Assembly (NCBI RefSeq): GCF_006542335.1
Contig: NZ_CP032485.1
Span: 1,250,501-1,314,500 of the forward strand
Direction of reading: 5' to 3'
Source: Neokomagataea tanensis
GTDB taxonomy: Bacteria; Pseudomonadota; Alphaproteobacteria; Acetobacterales; Acetobacteraceae
Length of the DNA stretch: 64,000 nt
Made by a program: the position numbers and the translations under genes. This document shows, piece after piece, positions 27,820 to 36,998 of this stretch (its first letter is position 1; each line of letters opens with the position of its first letter). The notes under the pieces were generated by a model, which was not told the DNA's origin, did no database searches, and saw only the letters and a program-made list of their open reading frames with translations.

Positions 27820-27954
27820 ATGAAGCGCACGTATCAACCTTCCAAGCTGGTTCGCAAGCGTCGTCACGGTTTCCGTGCACGCAAGGCAACTGTTGGTGGC
27901 CGCAACATTCTTGCGAACCGCCGCTCTAAGGGCCGCGCTAAGCTTTCTGCCTAA
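27820..27954 (+). CDS. rpmH: 50S ribosomal protein L34
   Basis: Basic 44-residue ribosomal protein beginning [18 protein letters not shown] and ending with the usual [11 protein letters not shown]. It is an exact family length. The open frame extends 20 codons upstream, but the conserved start and TAAGGA before the ATG at 27820 fix it. First gene of the classic rpmH-rnpA-yidD-yidC unit. Confidence 0.97.
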   Translation: MKRTYQPSKLVRKRRHGFRARKATVGGRNILANRRSKGRAKLSA

Positions 27955-27991
27955 GAGCTGACACCTGATTCCTGACCATAAGCCGGGGCGC

Positions 27992-28321
27992 TTGAAAAAA
28001 CGCTCACAATTCCTTCACCTTTCTCGTAAGGGGCGCAAAGCGGCTCTTCCGGGTATGGTGGTGCAGGGAATAACTCCCAAAGATGCTGATGGTCAGGCTC
28101 AGTCTCGTGTCGGTTTTACCGTCACGAAAAAAGTAGGCAACGCTGTCGTCCGTAACAGGACACGGCGTCGTTTGCGTGAAGCACTGCGTTTGGTAGCCAA
28201 AGAAGAAGGTTTGCCCTGCGGTGACTTCGTCCTGATCGGACGCGAAGGGACACGAAAGCGTGAGTTTTCAGCCCTTAAAAGCGATCTACGACAGGCATTA
28301 AACAAAGTTTCTGCACACTGA
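27992..28321 (+). CDS. rnpA: Ribonuclease P protein component
   Basis: Basic 109-residue protein subunit of RNase P, which trims tRNA 5' ends. The conserved RNA-binding motif is [11 protein letters not shown] near 53-63, preceded by [12 protein letters not shown]. The start is a TTG, 37 bases after rpmH. The RNA component (rnpB) is not in the window. Confidence 0.94.
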   Translation: MKKRSQFLHLSRKGRKAALPGMVVQGITPKDADGQAQSRVGFTVTKKVGNAVVRNRTRRRLREALRLVAKEEGLPCGDFVLIGREGTRKREFSALKSDLRQALNKVSAH

Positions 28322-28329
28322 GGATACGC

Positions 28330-28578
28330 GTGAAAGACATCTTTTCACAAGGCGTAGCAAGTGCTTGCTTACTTCTCATACGATTATATAAGCTGTGCAT
28401 AAGTCCCTATATCGGGCAGAATTGTCGTTTCCAGCCGGGGTGTAGCACATACGGCTTAATAGCGATTCGGCAGCACGGCCCTTGGCGCGGTGGCTACTTA
28501 ACGGCACGACGTATTTGCCGATGCCACCCTTGGTCCAAAGGCGGTGTAGATTATCCGCCCCCGCCCAATTCTCCTTGA
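28330..28578 (+). CDS. yidD: Membrane-protein insertion efficiency factor YidD
   Basis: Small membrane-associated protein of 82 residues with the family core LYKLCISPYIGQNCRFQPGC, then STYG, and a second cysteine motif RICRCHPWSKGG. It assists YidC in membrane protein insertion. GTG start, 8 bases after rnpA. Confidence 0.93.
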   Translation: MKDIFSQGVASACLLLIRLYKLCISPYIGQNCRFQPGCSTYGLIAIRQHGPWRGGYLTARRICRCHPWSKGGVDYPPPPNSP

Positions 28579-28584
28579 ATTGGG
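28564..28584 (+). terminator. Hairpin between yidD and yidC
   Basis: CCCAATTC / GAATTGGG, 8-bp perfect arms and a 5-base loop spanning the yidD stop codon, followed by a pyrimidine-rich TTCTCTCTC. It may be an attenuator or weak terminator; yidC follows 112 bases after the yidD stop. Confidence 0.35.
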
Positions 28585-28689
28585 TTCTCTCTCGCTGAAA
28601 AAGTTGCTTTTCCTATTGTTCTGGGGGCATTTTTCCTCCACTTGAAGCGCAAGCTTTTTCTCGTACGATGAAAGACCGGCACCCGCCCG

Positions 28690-30426
28690 ATGGAAATCAA
28701 GCGCATTATTGCAGCCACCATCCTCAGTGGCCTGATCTTACTTGGCTTTGACTATTTTATGCCGAAGCCTTCTCCAGAAGCTAAACAAACAGGACAAGCT
28801 GTTGTCAGCATATCTGGAAACCCTCAAACGCCTTCAGCATCAGCAAGCACACAACAGGACGATGCGACCGTAGTTGCGCGTCGGATTCCTGTGAGCAGCC
28901 CTGACGTTAAGGGATCCATTACGCTTAAGGGCGGTTTGCTGGATGATTTGGTACTGACAAAGTACCGGGAAACCTTGGAGAAGGACAGTCCACTCGTCCG
29001 GCTTTTAAGTCAGCCGGGCACGGCAGAGCCTAGCTATGTAGTGATTGGCTGGGATAACGCACAAGGTTCAAATGCGGTTGTGCCGGGTCTAAACACGGTC
29101 TGGCAAAGTGACGATCAAATTCTGGACCCAACACACCCCGTTACCATGCATTGGGATAATGGCCAGGGGCAGAACTTCATCATCCGCCTAAGCGTAGATA
29201 ATCACTATGTTATTGCCGTGCAGCAGGTTGTTGAAAATCACGGTTCCACACCTGTATCGCTGGTTCCTTATCAGCGTGTGCAACGAGATTACGAAGCGCA
29301 GGGTGGCTCGTGGACGGAGCATGAAGGACCAGTATCGGTTGTAGATGGTCGTTTGAACGATGAAAACTACAAGAACCTGCGTGAGGCTGCCAATCACCCC
29401 GACCATACATATTGGGCGAAAAACGGTACCGGCGGCTGGGTAGGTCTTAGTGACAAGTACTGGCTTACGGCTGTAATGGCTGACCCCACGGCTGCTGTAT
29501 CAGCATCGTTCGGCTTTGTACCCGGTTTGCCAGGCTCTGCGGGTTCCTACCGTGTAGGTTTCACGTCACAAAGCCCACAAACCATTATGCCTAATGCTTC
29601 AGTCACGATGAGCAGCCATATATTTGCGGGTGCAAAAGTGGTGTCGCTCCTGCAGGGTTACAGCCGTGATTTGCATGTACCAGATTTGGACAAAGCGATC
29701 GATTTCGGGTGGTTCAGCTTCTTAACGCGCCCAATTTTGACGCTCCTGCACTGGCTCTATACGCATTTGGGTAACTTTGGCCTAGCGCTGATGGCGTTGA
29801 CGTTGATCGTCAAGATCATCTTATTCCCGCTGGCTGCTAAAGCGTCTCAATCCTCGGGCCGCATGCGCTTGCTTGCTCCTAAGATTAAGGAAATCCGCGA
29901 GCGGCACAAAGATGACCCGATGGCTGCAAACCAAAAAGTCATGGCTCTGTACCGAGAAGAAGGTGTTAGCCCGGCAAGCGGATGTTTGCCGATGCTGATT
30001 CAGGCTCCAATCTTCTTTTGCTTGTATAAGATGCTGTATATCAGCATTGACGAGCGTCACGCGCCGTTCTTTGGCTGGATACATGATCTGTCGATCCCTG
30101 ATCCAACCAATATTTTTAACCTGTTTGGTCTGCTTCCGTTCGATCCAACGCAGTATATTTCCATGCTGCATGTGAGTGTATGGGGTACGGCGCTTGGTTT
30201 GACGTTCTGGCTGCTGCAAAAACAGACAACTGTTGCTATGGATCCAGCGCAAGCGCGTATCATGCAGTTTATGCCGTTGGTTTACGTGTTTTTCATGTCC
30301 AGTTTCCCGGCCAGTCTTTTGGTCTATTACACATGGAACAACTTGCTGACCTTCGCGCAGCAGGCTTTTATCCAGAGCCGTACTAAGCTGCCTGTTCCTG
30401 TGGCAACGTCGAAGAAAGGCCGTTGA
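28690..30426 (+). CDS. yidC: Membrane protein insertase YidC
   Basis: Inner-membrane insertase of 578 residues. An N-terminal anchor (about 5-24) precedes a large periplasmic domain (about 60-330). The conserved five-helix core begins near 345 with GWFSFLTRPIL and includes GNFGLALMALTLIVK and the SGCLPMLIQAP loop. It inserts and folds membrane proteins alone or with Sec. Its stop lies within a few bases of the engB start. Confidence 0.95.
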   Translation: MEIKRIIAATILSGLILLGFDYFMPKPSPEAKQTGQAVVSISGNPQTPSASASTQQDDATVVARRIPVSSPDVKGSITLKGGLLDDLVLTKYRETLEKDSPLVRLLSQPGTAEPSYVVIGWDNAQGSNAVVPGLNTVWQSDDQILDPTHPVTMHWDNGQGQNFIIRLSVDNHYVIAVQQVVENHGSTPVSLVPYQRVQRDYEAQGGSWTEHEGPVSVVDGRLNDENYKNLREAANHPDHTYWAKNGTGGWVGLSDKYWLTAVMADPTAAVSASFGFVPGLPGSAGSYRVGFTSQSPQTIMPNASVTMSSHIFAGAKVVSLLQGYSRDLHVPDLDKAIDFGWFSFLTRPILTLLHWLYTHLGNFGLALMALTLIVKIILFPLAAKASQSSGRMRLLAPKIKEIRERHKDDPMAANQKVMALYREEGVSPASGCLPMLIQAPIFFCLYKMLYISIDERHAPFFGWIHDLSIPDPTNIFNLFGLLPFDPTQYISMLHVSVWGTALGLTFWLLQKQTTVAMDPAQARIMQFMPLVYVFFMSSFPASLLVYYTWNNLLTFAQQAFIQSRTKLPVPVATSKKGR

Positions 30427-30431
30427 GCGAG

Positions 30432-31100
30432 ATGCGTGAGATAGCTGGCCCCCCTTCACCCGAATTGCTGGAAGAGGGACGCCTCCTTTTTGCTGGGGAG
30501 TGCGACTTTTATTTCGGCTCGCAGCGTGTGGATCAGTTGCCACCGATTGATCTGCCGGAAGTCGCTTTTGCAGGCCGCTCCAATGTTGGGAAGTCCAGTC
30601 TGATCAACGCACTGACAGGGCGGAAATCACTCGCGCGTGCATCGTCCGAGCCGGGACGTACCAAACAGTTGAATTTCTTTAACCTGTCGCAGCGTCTCGC
30701 TTTGGTCGATATGCCGGGTTACGGTTTTGCAAAAGCAGCCAAGTCGGTCAAAGAAGATTGGCAGAACACGATGTTTGCCTATTTGCGTGGGCGGACAACG
30801 TTAGAGCGTGTGATTCTGCTCCTTGATGCTCGCATTGAGCTCAAAACGTCGGATAAAGACGTTATGGAGTTGTTGGATCGGGCGGCTGTCGTTTTCCAGA
30901 TCGTTTTGACAAAAGCGGATCAGGTAAAGCCGGGTGCATTGCAGAAAAAGCGTGAAGAGATAGAAGCTCTCGCTTTGAAGCATGCTGCCGCTTATCCGCG
31001 TGTGATTGTCACAAGCAGTGAAACGGGCGAAGGTATCGAAGATCTTCGTGGCGAAATCGCTCGTTTCGCACGTTCGTCAGATGGTACGGCCCAGTCCTGA
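30432..31100 (+). CDS. engB: Ribosome-biogenesis GTP-binding protein EngB (YsxC/YihA)
   Basis: GTPase for 50S subunit assembly, about 222 residues. G1 is GRSNVGKSSL near 47, the GRTKQLNFF switch follows, G3 is VDMPGYGFA, and G4 is TKADQ. I prefer the ATG at 30432; the frame also has a TTG at 30423 overlapping the yidC stop. It is followed by argB 35 bases downstream. Confidence 0.93.
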   Translation: MREIAGPPSPELLEEGRLLFAGECDFYFGSQRVDQLPPIDLPEVAFAGRSNVGKSSLINALTGRKSLARASSEPGRTKQLNFFNLSQRLALVDMPGYGFAKAAKSVKEDWQNTMFAYLRGRTTLERVILLLDARIELKTSDKDVMELLDRAAVVFQIVLTKADQVKPGALQKKREEIEALALKHAAAYPRVIVTSSETGEGIEDLRGEIARFARSSDGTAQS

Positions 31101-31135
31101 TAGGGCTGGGAGCAGCAAGGGAAATTACCCCAGCT

Positions 31136-32070
31136 ATGAACGCAAAAACACATAGTGATAAATTGCCTGTCACGCCGCCGATCATCAATTTGGATGATGC
31201 GCAGCAACAGGCCTCTATTTTAGCAAATGCGCTGCCTTATCTTCGCCGGTATGCTGGTGATACGATCGTTGTTAAATACGGCGGTCATGCGATGGGGCAC
31301 GGCGAACTGGCAAATGCGTTTGGTTATGACATCGCATTGTTAAAGCTGGTGGGTATCAACCCTATTGTGGTTCATGGGGGCGGCCCACAGATCAGCGCCA
31401 TGCTGGACCGTTTGAACTTAAAGTCGACTTTTGTTGATGGGCTGCGCGTAACAGATCAGGCGATGATTGACGTCATCGAAATGGTGTTGGCGGGAACGGT
31501 CAATAAGCAGGTAGCGGAACTCATCAATCGCGCAGGCGCGCTGGCTGTTGGCATCTCTGGTAAAGACGGTGGTTTGCTGCAAGCCCGCCGTATTCAGCGG
31601 ACAAAACGGGACGCTGCTACAGGCGAAGAAAAACCGCTGGATATTGGGTTTGTAGGTCAGCCAGATAAAATTGATCCGCGCGTATTGTACGCTCTTCTGG
31701 GGTCGGGTTTGATTCCGGTTGTGGCACCTGTCGGCGCTGGTAAAGATGGTGAGACTTATAACATTAACGCTGATACGGCAGCCGGTGCCATTGCAGGCGC
31801 TGTGAATGCTTCACGGCTTTTGATGCTGACCGACGTTCCGGGCGTCTTGGACAAAGAAGGCAAACTTATCGAAGAGCTTACAGCCGACGATGTTGCGCGC
31901 TTGATTGAGGATGGAACAATTTCGGGGGGATGATCCCCAAAGTTGAAACCTGCCTCGAGGCAGTGCGAGCTGGTGCAAAAGCTGCTGTGATTCTGGATGG
32001 ACGTGTGCCGCACACATGCCTTTTGGAACTTTTCACACGTGCCGGCCCCGGTACATTGATTAAAGCTTAA
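31136..32070 (+). pseudogene. argB: Acetylglutamate kinase with a one-base frameshift near its 3' end
   Basis: ArgB phosphorylates N-acetylglutamate in arginine synthesis. The first frame is typical (KYGGHAMG near 44, HGGGPQISAML near 81) but stops at 31933, straight after the conserved DGTISGG. One base on, the other frame reads [20 protein letters not shown] and runs to TAA at 32070, completing a normal ArgB of about 311 residues. The break lies in a run of six G (31924-31929); seven would restore the gene. Without the last 46 residues, which complete the ATP-binding half, activity is unlikely. It may be a sequencing error, a real mutation or slippage. Confidence 0.85.
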
Positions 32071-32073
32071 GCA

Positions 32074-33057
32074 TTATGGCGCTTCATGAGAGAAGCGCCA
32101 TTTTACGCCTTCTCTCAGGCCGGTATTGAGAGCGAGCGTGGCGCGCTCTAAAAGTGTATCTGCCGTTTCGTGAGCGGCTCCTGCCTCGCGGCAAACGAGG
32201 CCAATGTGCAAAGACAGATGCGCTGGTGGGTCAAGCAACAACGGGATGCCGTGTGCCGTCATACGTTCGGCACGCTCTGCAATGGCAAAGCGGTCCCCAC
32301 CATCGAGCCAAAGACCGAAGGTATTACCACTCAAGCGGCTAATTGCATCGGTGGGGCGAACCGCGTTCCTTAGCAAGGCAACACATTGCTCAAGCGCATT
32401 TTCAAAGCTTTCAAGGCTACGCTTGGCGAGTAGGTTATCCAGACCAGGAATGTAAGCGAGCATGAACGTGGCAGCCTTGTTATCACGGTCTAAGCGGCGG
32501 CAGCGGCGCGTTATCTCTGCGTGTAAGCCTTTCCAGTTCAGTAAATTCGATGCGATATCATAATGCGTGTTGGAATGAACGCGCCGGTGTAGGGCATCGA
32601 GTTCAAACAAACCGCATAAATTGGCGAGAATAGTTTTTAAGACGGTTATATCTTGTTGCGTCCATGGTTGTTTTTGCCAACAAACAAGGACCAAGGGTGA
32701 CTGGCTCCGGATAGTTTCGGAAATAAGCACAGCGTTGTCGATGCTACGAAATCTGCGAACTTCTGACGTGATGCAACTGAGCGAGAGCAGATGCTGTTGC
32801 AGGTGCTGAGGCAAAGCTGCAGTTTTGTGCAAAATCGGGGTGTGTTCAGACAGCGTGCTGCCATGGAACAAGATCATGTCTGCTTTTGACAAAGTGTTAA
32901 GATATGAAAGCGCAGCAGCCGCGCCGAGCCTTGGCAAAATCGCAGACCGAATTTTCAGTAGAGCAGTGGCCAGAGTCTCATTGGTCCAATGGGGACGGCC
33001 CAACATATCGGCGGTTTGCTCGTGATTTGGGAACGTCGAGAGGATTGGCTGAGACAT
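32074..33057 (-). CDS. Degenerate GGDEF-domain protein
   Basis: 327 residues, no signal peptide or membrane segment. The first half looks like a GAF-type sensory domain. From about 165 it follows diguanylate cyclase layout: YDIASNLLNWKGL in place of DxLTGLxNRR, a long helix, then VRPTDAISRLSGNTFGLWL where active enzymes have RLGGDEF. Both acidic catalytic positions are lost (SGNTF), so it should not make cyclic di-GMP; a binding or scaffold role is possible. It converges on argB, sharing a terminator. Confidence 0.6.
   Translation of the reverse strand: MSQPILSTFPNHEQTADMLGRPHWTNETLATALLKIRSAILPRLGAAAALSYLNTLSKADMILFHGSTLSEHTPILHKTAALPQHLQQHLLSLSCITSEVRRFRSIDNAVLISETIRSQSPLVLVCWQKQPWTQQDITVLKTILANLCGLFELDALHRRVHSNTHYDIASNLLNWKGLHAEITRRCRRLDRDNKAATFMLAYIPGLDNLLAKRSLESFENALEQCVALLRNAVRPTDAISRLSGNTFGLWLDGGDRFAIAERAERMTAHGIPLLLDPPAHLSLHIGLVCREAGAAHETADTLLERATLALNTGLREGVKWRFSHEAP
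32076..32104 (+). terminator. Intrinsic terminator after argB
   Basis: ATGGCGCTTC / GAAGCGCCAT, 10-bp perfect stem with a 6-base loop, running into TTTT. It lies 6 bases after the argB stop in the restored frame, and it also encodes the last codons of the convergent GGDEF-like gene. Confidence 0.65.
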
Positions 33058-33248
33058 TGATACCCGTTCCGTACGGTTTGAGCTGAGGCGGGGTTAAGGG
33101 AAGAGATACTCTTCAATGGGCTGAAAATTTAAGGTGGAATGATAAATTAAAGGTTAATCCGTTTTTTAGAGCCTCATTTCTGACGTTGACATTGCGCAGG
33201 CCGAGCAGCATGGTTCGGCGCAATTTTCAGTTTTAAATGGGTATAATC

Positions 33249-34079
33249 ATGTCTCAGGATACGCTGCGCGCTGCTATCGATTCTCTTTGGGAACGTCGTA
33301 CGACGTTGAACTCTCAGACTGAGGGCGCAGATCGTGAAGTGATTGAGACGGTTTTGCGCGACCTGGATTCAGGCGTTCGTCGTGTTGCTGAACCGACATC
33401 TGACGGCTGGGTTGTGCATGAGTGGCTGAAAAAGGCCGTGCTGCTTTCTTTCCGTTTGAATGATAGCCGCGTAATGGAGCGGGGCTGCGCGGGTGTATCC
33501 GGGTTCGATAAGGTGCCTCTTAAGTTCGAGGGCTGGGATCAGTTCCGTTTTTCTGAGGCAGGTTTCCGTGCGGTTCCGGGGGCTGTTGTCCGTCGTTCAG
33601 CGTTCATTGCACCAAACGTGGTGCTGATGCCGAGCTTTGTTAACGTAGGCGCGTATGTCGATAGCGGCACTATGGTCGACACATGGGCAACGGTTGGTTC
33701 TTGTGCACAGATCGGTAAAAACGTGCATATCAGCGGTGGTGCCGGCATTGGTGGCGTGTTGGAGCCTTTGCAGGCAGCGCCTGTCATCATCGAAGATGAT
33801 TGCTTCATTGGTGCTCGTTCAGAAGTGGCAGAGGGCGTCATCATTGAGCGCGGTGCCGTCTTGTCTATGGGTGTGTTCATTGGCGCTTCCACTAAAGTGG
33901 TGGATCGTGCAACGGGCGAGATCTTCCAAGGGCGCGTTCCAGCGTATTCCGTTGTCGTCCCAGGGACGTTGCCTCCGAAAGAGCCAGGACAACCATCTTT
34001 GGCATGTGCAGTAATTGTGAAGCGTGTCGATGAGCGTACACGTTCCAAGACGTCCATCAACGACCTGCTGCGCGATTAA
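33249..34079 (+). CDS. dapD: Tetrahydrodipicolinate N-succinyltransferase
   Basis: Catalyses the succinylation step of diaminopimelate/lysine synthesis. The N-terminal helical domain is followed by a left-handed beta helix ([16 protein letters not shown] near 167) and the [12 protein letters not shown] segment. Start chosen at the second ATG (33249), where [11 protein letters not shown] matches the family; an ATG four codons upstream (33237) is possible. It is followed 2 bases later by dapE, so the two pathway steps are cotranscribed. Confidence 0.95.
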   Translation: MSQDTLRAAIDSLWERRTTLNSQTEGADREVIETVLRDLDSGVRRVAEPTSDGWVVHEWLKKAVLLSFRLNDSRVMERGCAGVSGFDKVPLKFEGWDQFRFSEAGFRAVPGAVVRRSAFIAPNVVLMPSFVNVGAYVDSGTMVDTWATVGSCAQIGKNVHISGGAGIGGVLEPLQAAPVIIEDDCFIGARSEVAEGVIIERGAVLSMGVFIGASTKVVDRATGEIFQGRVPAYSVVVPGTLPPKEPGQPSLACAVIVKRVDERTRSKTSINDLLRD

Positions 34080-34081
34080 TC

Positions 34082-35242
34082 TTGAACACGTCTTCTGTTA
34101 GCACGCCTGCGCCATTCACAGATCCTGTTGAGTTGGCGCGGGATATGCTGCGTTGTCGCTCTGTCACCCCGGCGGATGATGGAGCGCAGGCATGCCTTAT
34201 AACGGCATTGGAAGCGCTGGGCTTCACGGTTACGCAACTGCCATTTGGCCCCCCGGATGCCCCGACGCCGAATTTTTATGCGCGTCGCGGTGAGGGTAAG
34301 CCACGTTTGTGTTTTGCTGGCCATACAGATGTTGTTCCGCCCGGTCAGGGATGGGCGCATGACCCGTTTGAGGCTGTCATCCAAGACGGCATGCTGTTTG
34401 GGCGTGGTATTGCAGATATGAAGGGTGGCTTGGCCTGCTCCGTCGCTGCAGTTGCTCGTGTATTGGCGGAAGGCGAGCCAAAAGGCGCGATATCCTTTTT
34501 AGTGACAGGTGATGAAGAAGGGCCTGCGCGTTACGGCACAAAGCCTGTCATTGAGTGGTTGGCAGAACGAGGCGAATTGCCGGATTTTTGTCTTTTAGGC
34601 GAGCCGACGAACCCAGCTTTTTTGGGTGAGACGATTAAAATTGGTCGTCGTGGAAGCATGAACGCGCAAATTATTGTGCAGGGTGTACAAGGCCATGTCG
34701 CCTATCCTCATCGTGCGGATAACCCGGTGCACCGACTCCTTGCTATCCTAGGCGAGATGACGGGACGCATTCTGGATGAGGGGAATGCGTGGTTTGCTCC
34801 TTCCTCTTTGCAGGTCACAAGCGTTGATGTCGGTAATACGGCGACAAATGTGATCCCTGCGCAGGCAAGTGCGATGGTGAATATCCGCTTTAATGACTGC
34901 CATACAGGAGCGGGGCTTGAAGCGTGGCTACGAGATGTCACGCTCACACATGCGCCAAAGGCGGACGTGCAGGTTAGCATTAGCGGTGAAGCGTTTCTGA
35001 CTGAGCCTGCTGAGCCTGTAGAGTGTTTGCAGTCTGCTGTTGAAGCCGTGACGGGACACCGTCCTGCGCTTGATACAGGTGGCGGTACGTCAGATGCACG
35101 CTTTATAGCTCTGCATTGCCCTGTTGCTGAGTTTGGACTTGTTGGCGCGACCATGCACAAAACGGATGAGCATGTCTCGTTGTCCAGCTTGGAAGAACTG
35201 ACCGAAATTTACCGGACGTTTATGAAAAGGTTTGGATTGTGA
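34082..35242 (+). CDS. dapE: Succinyl-diaminopimelate desuccinylase
   Basis: Zinc amidohydrolase of 386 residues releasing LL-diaminopimelate for peptidoglycan and lysine. Metal-binding residues are in FAGHTDVVPPG near 80, GDEEGPA near 144 and LGEPT near 175; GGGTSDARF near 337 and the C-terminal His in GATMHKTDEHV complete the set. The start is TTG directly after dapD. The stop overlaps the next ORF by 4 bases. Confidence 0.94.
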   Translation: MNTSSVSTPAPFTDPVELARDMLRCRSVTPADDGAQACLITALEALGFTVTQLPFGPPDAPTPNFYARRGEGKPRLCFAGHTDVVPPGQGWAHDPFEAVIQDGMLFGRGIADMKGGLACSVAAVARVLAEGEPKGAISFLVTGDEEGPARYGTKPVIEWLAERGELPDFCLLGEPTNPAFLGETIKIGRRGSMNAQIIVQGVQGHVAYPHRADNPVHRLLAILGEMTGRILDEGNAWFAPSSLQVTSVDVGNTATNVIPAQASAMVNIRFNDCHTGAGLEAWLRDVTLTHAPKADVQVSISGEAFLTEPAEPVECLQSAVEAVTGHRPALDTGGGTSDARFIALHCPVAEFGLVGATMHKTDEHVSLSSLEELTEIYRTFMKRFGL

Positions 35243-35859
35243 ATCCTGAGCGACCAACAGGACTACCTCCCGCCGGGGGTATGAGTGTGCCGTTGGGAGT
35301 CTGGCTTTTGGCGCGAGGGCGAGGGGTCGGCATTAATTGCTTTGGCCCGGGTGTACAGCCGCTGATGGGGGCGCTGGCTCCCACCATAGCAATGGCGATC
35401 ATTGCGGTGGGGCTGACGTTTCAGACATCAAAAGTCGGCTGGGGAATGGGGTTGGTACGGGCTTTAGTGCCTTTGACATCAACGTTATTACAATTGGTTG
35501 TGACGCATATCTGTGCACGGCGCATAAAGCGCGAAGGGTTGTGGTTGCGTTATTCCACAGCGTCCCTGTGGTGCGCTTGGCTACCGATTATCTTGGTATT
35601 TTTGCTCGAAGGTTTTTTAACGGCTACCGTCCCGGCAGAGCACCTGAATTCGTCACTTACAATCGGTATGATGGTCGTCGTACAGTTTTATAGTTTATGG
35701 CTGTCTTGGTACGTCAGTAAAGTTGGTTTGCTGGTGACCAGTTTACAGGCAGCTATGGTTGTTGTGGCGCAAGTTGCGGCACTCGCTGTGTTGTTGGGTG
35801 TGCTTTATCTTTTGCCGCCGCATTACAATGCGATGCTCGATATGATCAGTGTAAGCTGA
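35239..35859 (+). CDS. Unknown multi-pass membrane protein coupled to dapE
   Basis: 206-residue hydrophobic protein of unknown function. Five or so membrane segments can be seen, roughly at 43-62, 70-92, 110-130, 142-160 and 172-193. A short basic loop (ICARRIKREG) separates the second and third. No catalytic motif or family signature is recognised. GTG start overlaps the dapE stop by 4 bases, so it should be translated with dapE. It may be a transporter-like or envelope protein, but this is inference from position only. Confidence 0.7.
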   Translation: MNPERPTGLPPAGGMSVPLGVWLLARGRGVGINCFGPGVQPLMGALAPTIAMAIIAVGLTFQTSKVGWGMGLVRALVPLTSTLLQLVVTHICARRIKREGLWLRYSTASLWCAWLPIILVFLLEGFLTATVPAEHLNSSLTIGMMVVVQFYSLWLSWYVSKVGLLVTSLQAAMVVVAQVAALAVLLGVLYLLPPHYNAMLDMISVS

Positions 35860-35863
35860 CGAT

Positions 35864-35894
35864 TTGTGCGGCCCTATGATTTAAGGCCGCACAA
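35864..35894. terminator. Convergent hairpin after dapE-linked membrane gene
   Basis: TTGTGCGGCC / GGCCGCACAA, a perfect 10-bp stem with an 11-base loop between two convergent genes. No T run follows on either side. Confidence 0.5.
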
Positions 35895-35901
35895 TAAGGA
35901 T

Positions 35902-36981
35902 TTACTTCTCAAGGTAAGAAAGAAAATACCGGAATAAATCTAAGTCCTCGTGACGGATGGTAAAAGCACCGGAATTTTCGTCCTGATTGCCAAAAATATA
36001 CGAGCATTCTTGGTCGCTGGCGTCGCACAAGCCGGACTGTAAAAAGCCGGGGTGACCCATAGTACCACGCAGCGTAATGATTTCTGCACCGGCAGGCGCT
36101 AGGACTGAGTTGTGTAGTCCTGAACCATATTCACCCATGATGATGGATGCTGTTGAGAATGTTTCGATTTGTTCGGCCAAGCTGAGACGTTCTGGGTAAA
36201 TAACGTCGAACCCTAGTTCCTTAACGAAATTTTCCACGTCCTCTTGGTTAATTAATTGGCGCGTTGTATTGCCCCATAGCGCTCGAGAAACAAAAATTTT
36301 GCGCTTTGGTGTTTGTGCAGCGTTACTCTCTGTGTCCCCGCGCAGTTTTTGGAACATCTGCCCTAAAATAGGGGTGGCCCGCGAATTCCCACGGATACAG
36401 GTAGGAATGATAGCGCGCTTAATGTGACACCTATCCCGCACGACATCGTAGGTAGAAACATTCTCTCGAGGAATGCCTAAAAATTCGAGCCAATTCCAAG
36501 AGAAATCGAGAAGATTATGCGGTAAGAGATAGTGGAGTGTTTCAAGCGCATGTCCGGCTTCGCGTAAAAGAAGCAGGCGCGGCAGGAAATCGACAAGCCA
36601 GTGTCCATAAATTTGATAAGCTGGACCGCAAAGTAGAACCACATCTTGATCGAAATGTAGTTCACGGTCAGGCTCGGGGCTGTGTACATTCTCTCGTACG
36701 GAGCCTTCGTGCATGCCTGTGCGTTCAATGAAGATAGTCGCGCCGTCTTTAACAATCACCCTGTCAGAGGCGAGGGAGATATCATCTAGGGTATAAATTC
36801 CGCAGGACGGCGCTAGCCGATCCCCGTAAAACCAATCCCCAAAATGTGCAGGAATGGGGCCAAGCGTGAAACGTGGGGGCCGTCGGGGTCCTCCGGCTTC
36901 TTCAGCGATGAGTTGCCAAGCAAAGCCGGGCTTTTGGGCGCGGATTGCGTCGTCAATGTAGAGGCCGGAAGGAATATCCAT
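35902..36981 (-). CDS. Glycosyltransferase family 61 protein
   Basis: 359 residues with the DUF563/GT61 layout. YQIYGHWLVDFLPRLLLL lies near 127 and IIMGEYGSGLHNSVLAPAGAEI near 277, where the family has its conserved Gly/His site. Bacterial members transfer pentoses or related sugars to polysaccharides. It follows a DUF4422 gene by 17 bases. The DNA is visibly richer in A/T than its neighbours, suggesting horizontal origin of the pair. Acceptor and sugar unknown. Confidence 0.78.
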   Translation of the reverse strand: MDIPSGLYIDDAIRAQKPGFAWQLIAEEAGGPRRPPRFTLGPIPAHFGDWFYGDRLAPSCGIYTLDDISLASDRVIVKDGATIFIERTGMHEGSVRENVHSPEPDRELHFDQDVVLLCGPAYQIYGHWLVDFLPRLLLLREAGHALETLHYLLPHNLLDFSWNWLEFLGIPRENVSTYDVVRDRCHIKRAIIPTCIRGNSRATPILGQMFQKLRGDTESNAAQTPKRKIFVSRALWGNTTRQLINQEDVENFVKELGFDVIYPERLSLAEQIETFSTASIIMGEYGSGLHNSVLAPAGAEIITLRGTMGHPGFLQSGLCDASDQECSYIFGNQDENSGAFTIRHEDLDLFRYFLSYLEK

Positions 36982-36998
36982 TGTTTCGTATAAGCCCG

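Noticed and set aside
29821..30543. 240-codon minus-strand frame across the yidC/engB junction
   Set aside because: Shadow of two strongly conserved genes on the other strand; composition is typical of an antisense frame.
33184..33232. Imperfect hairpin in the dapD leader considered as a riboswitch
   Set aside because: Too short for a lysine riboswitch and no conserved core; probably an incidental fold.
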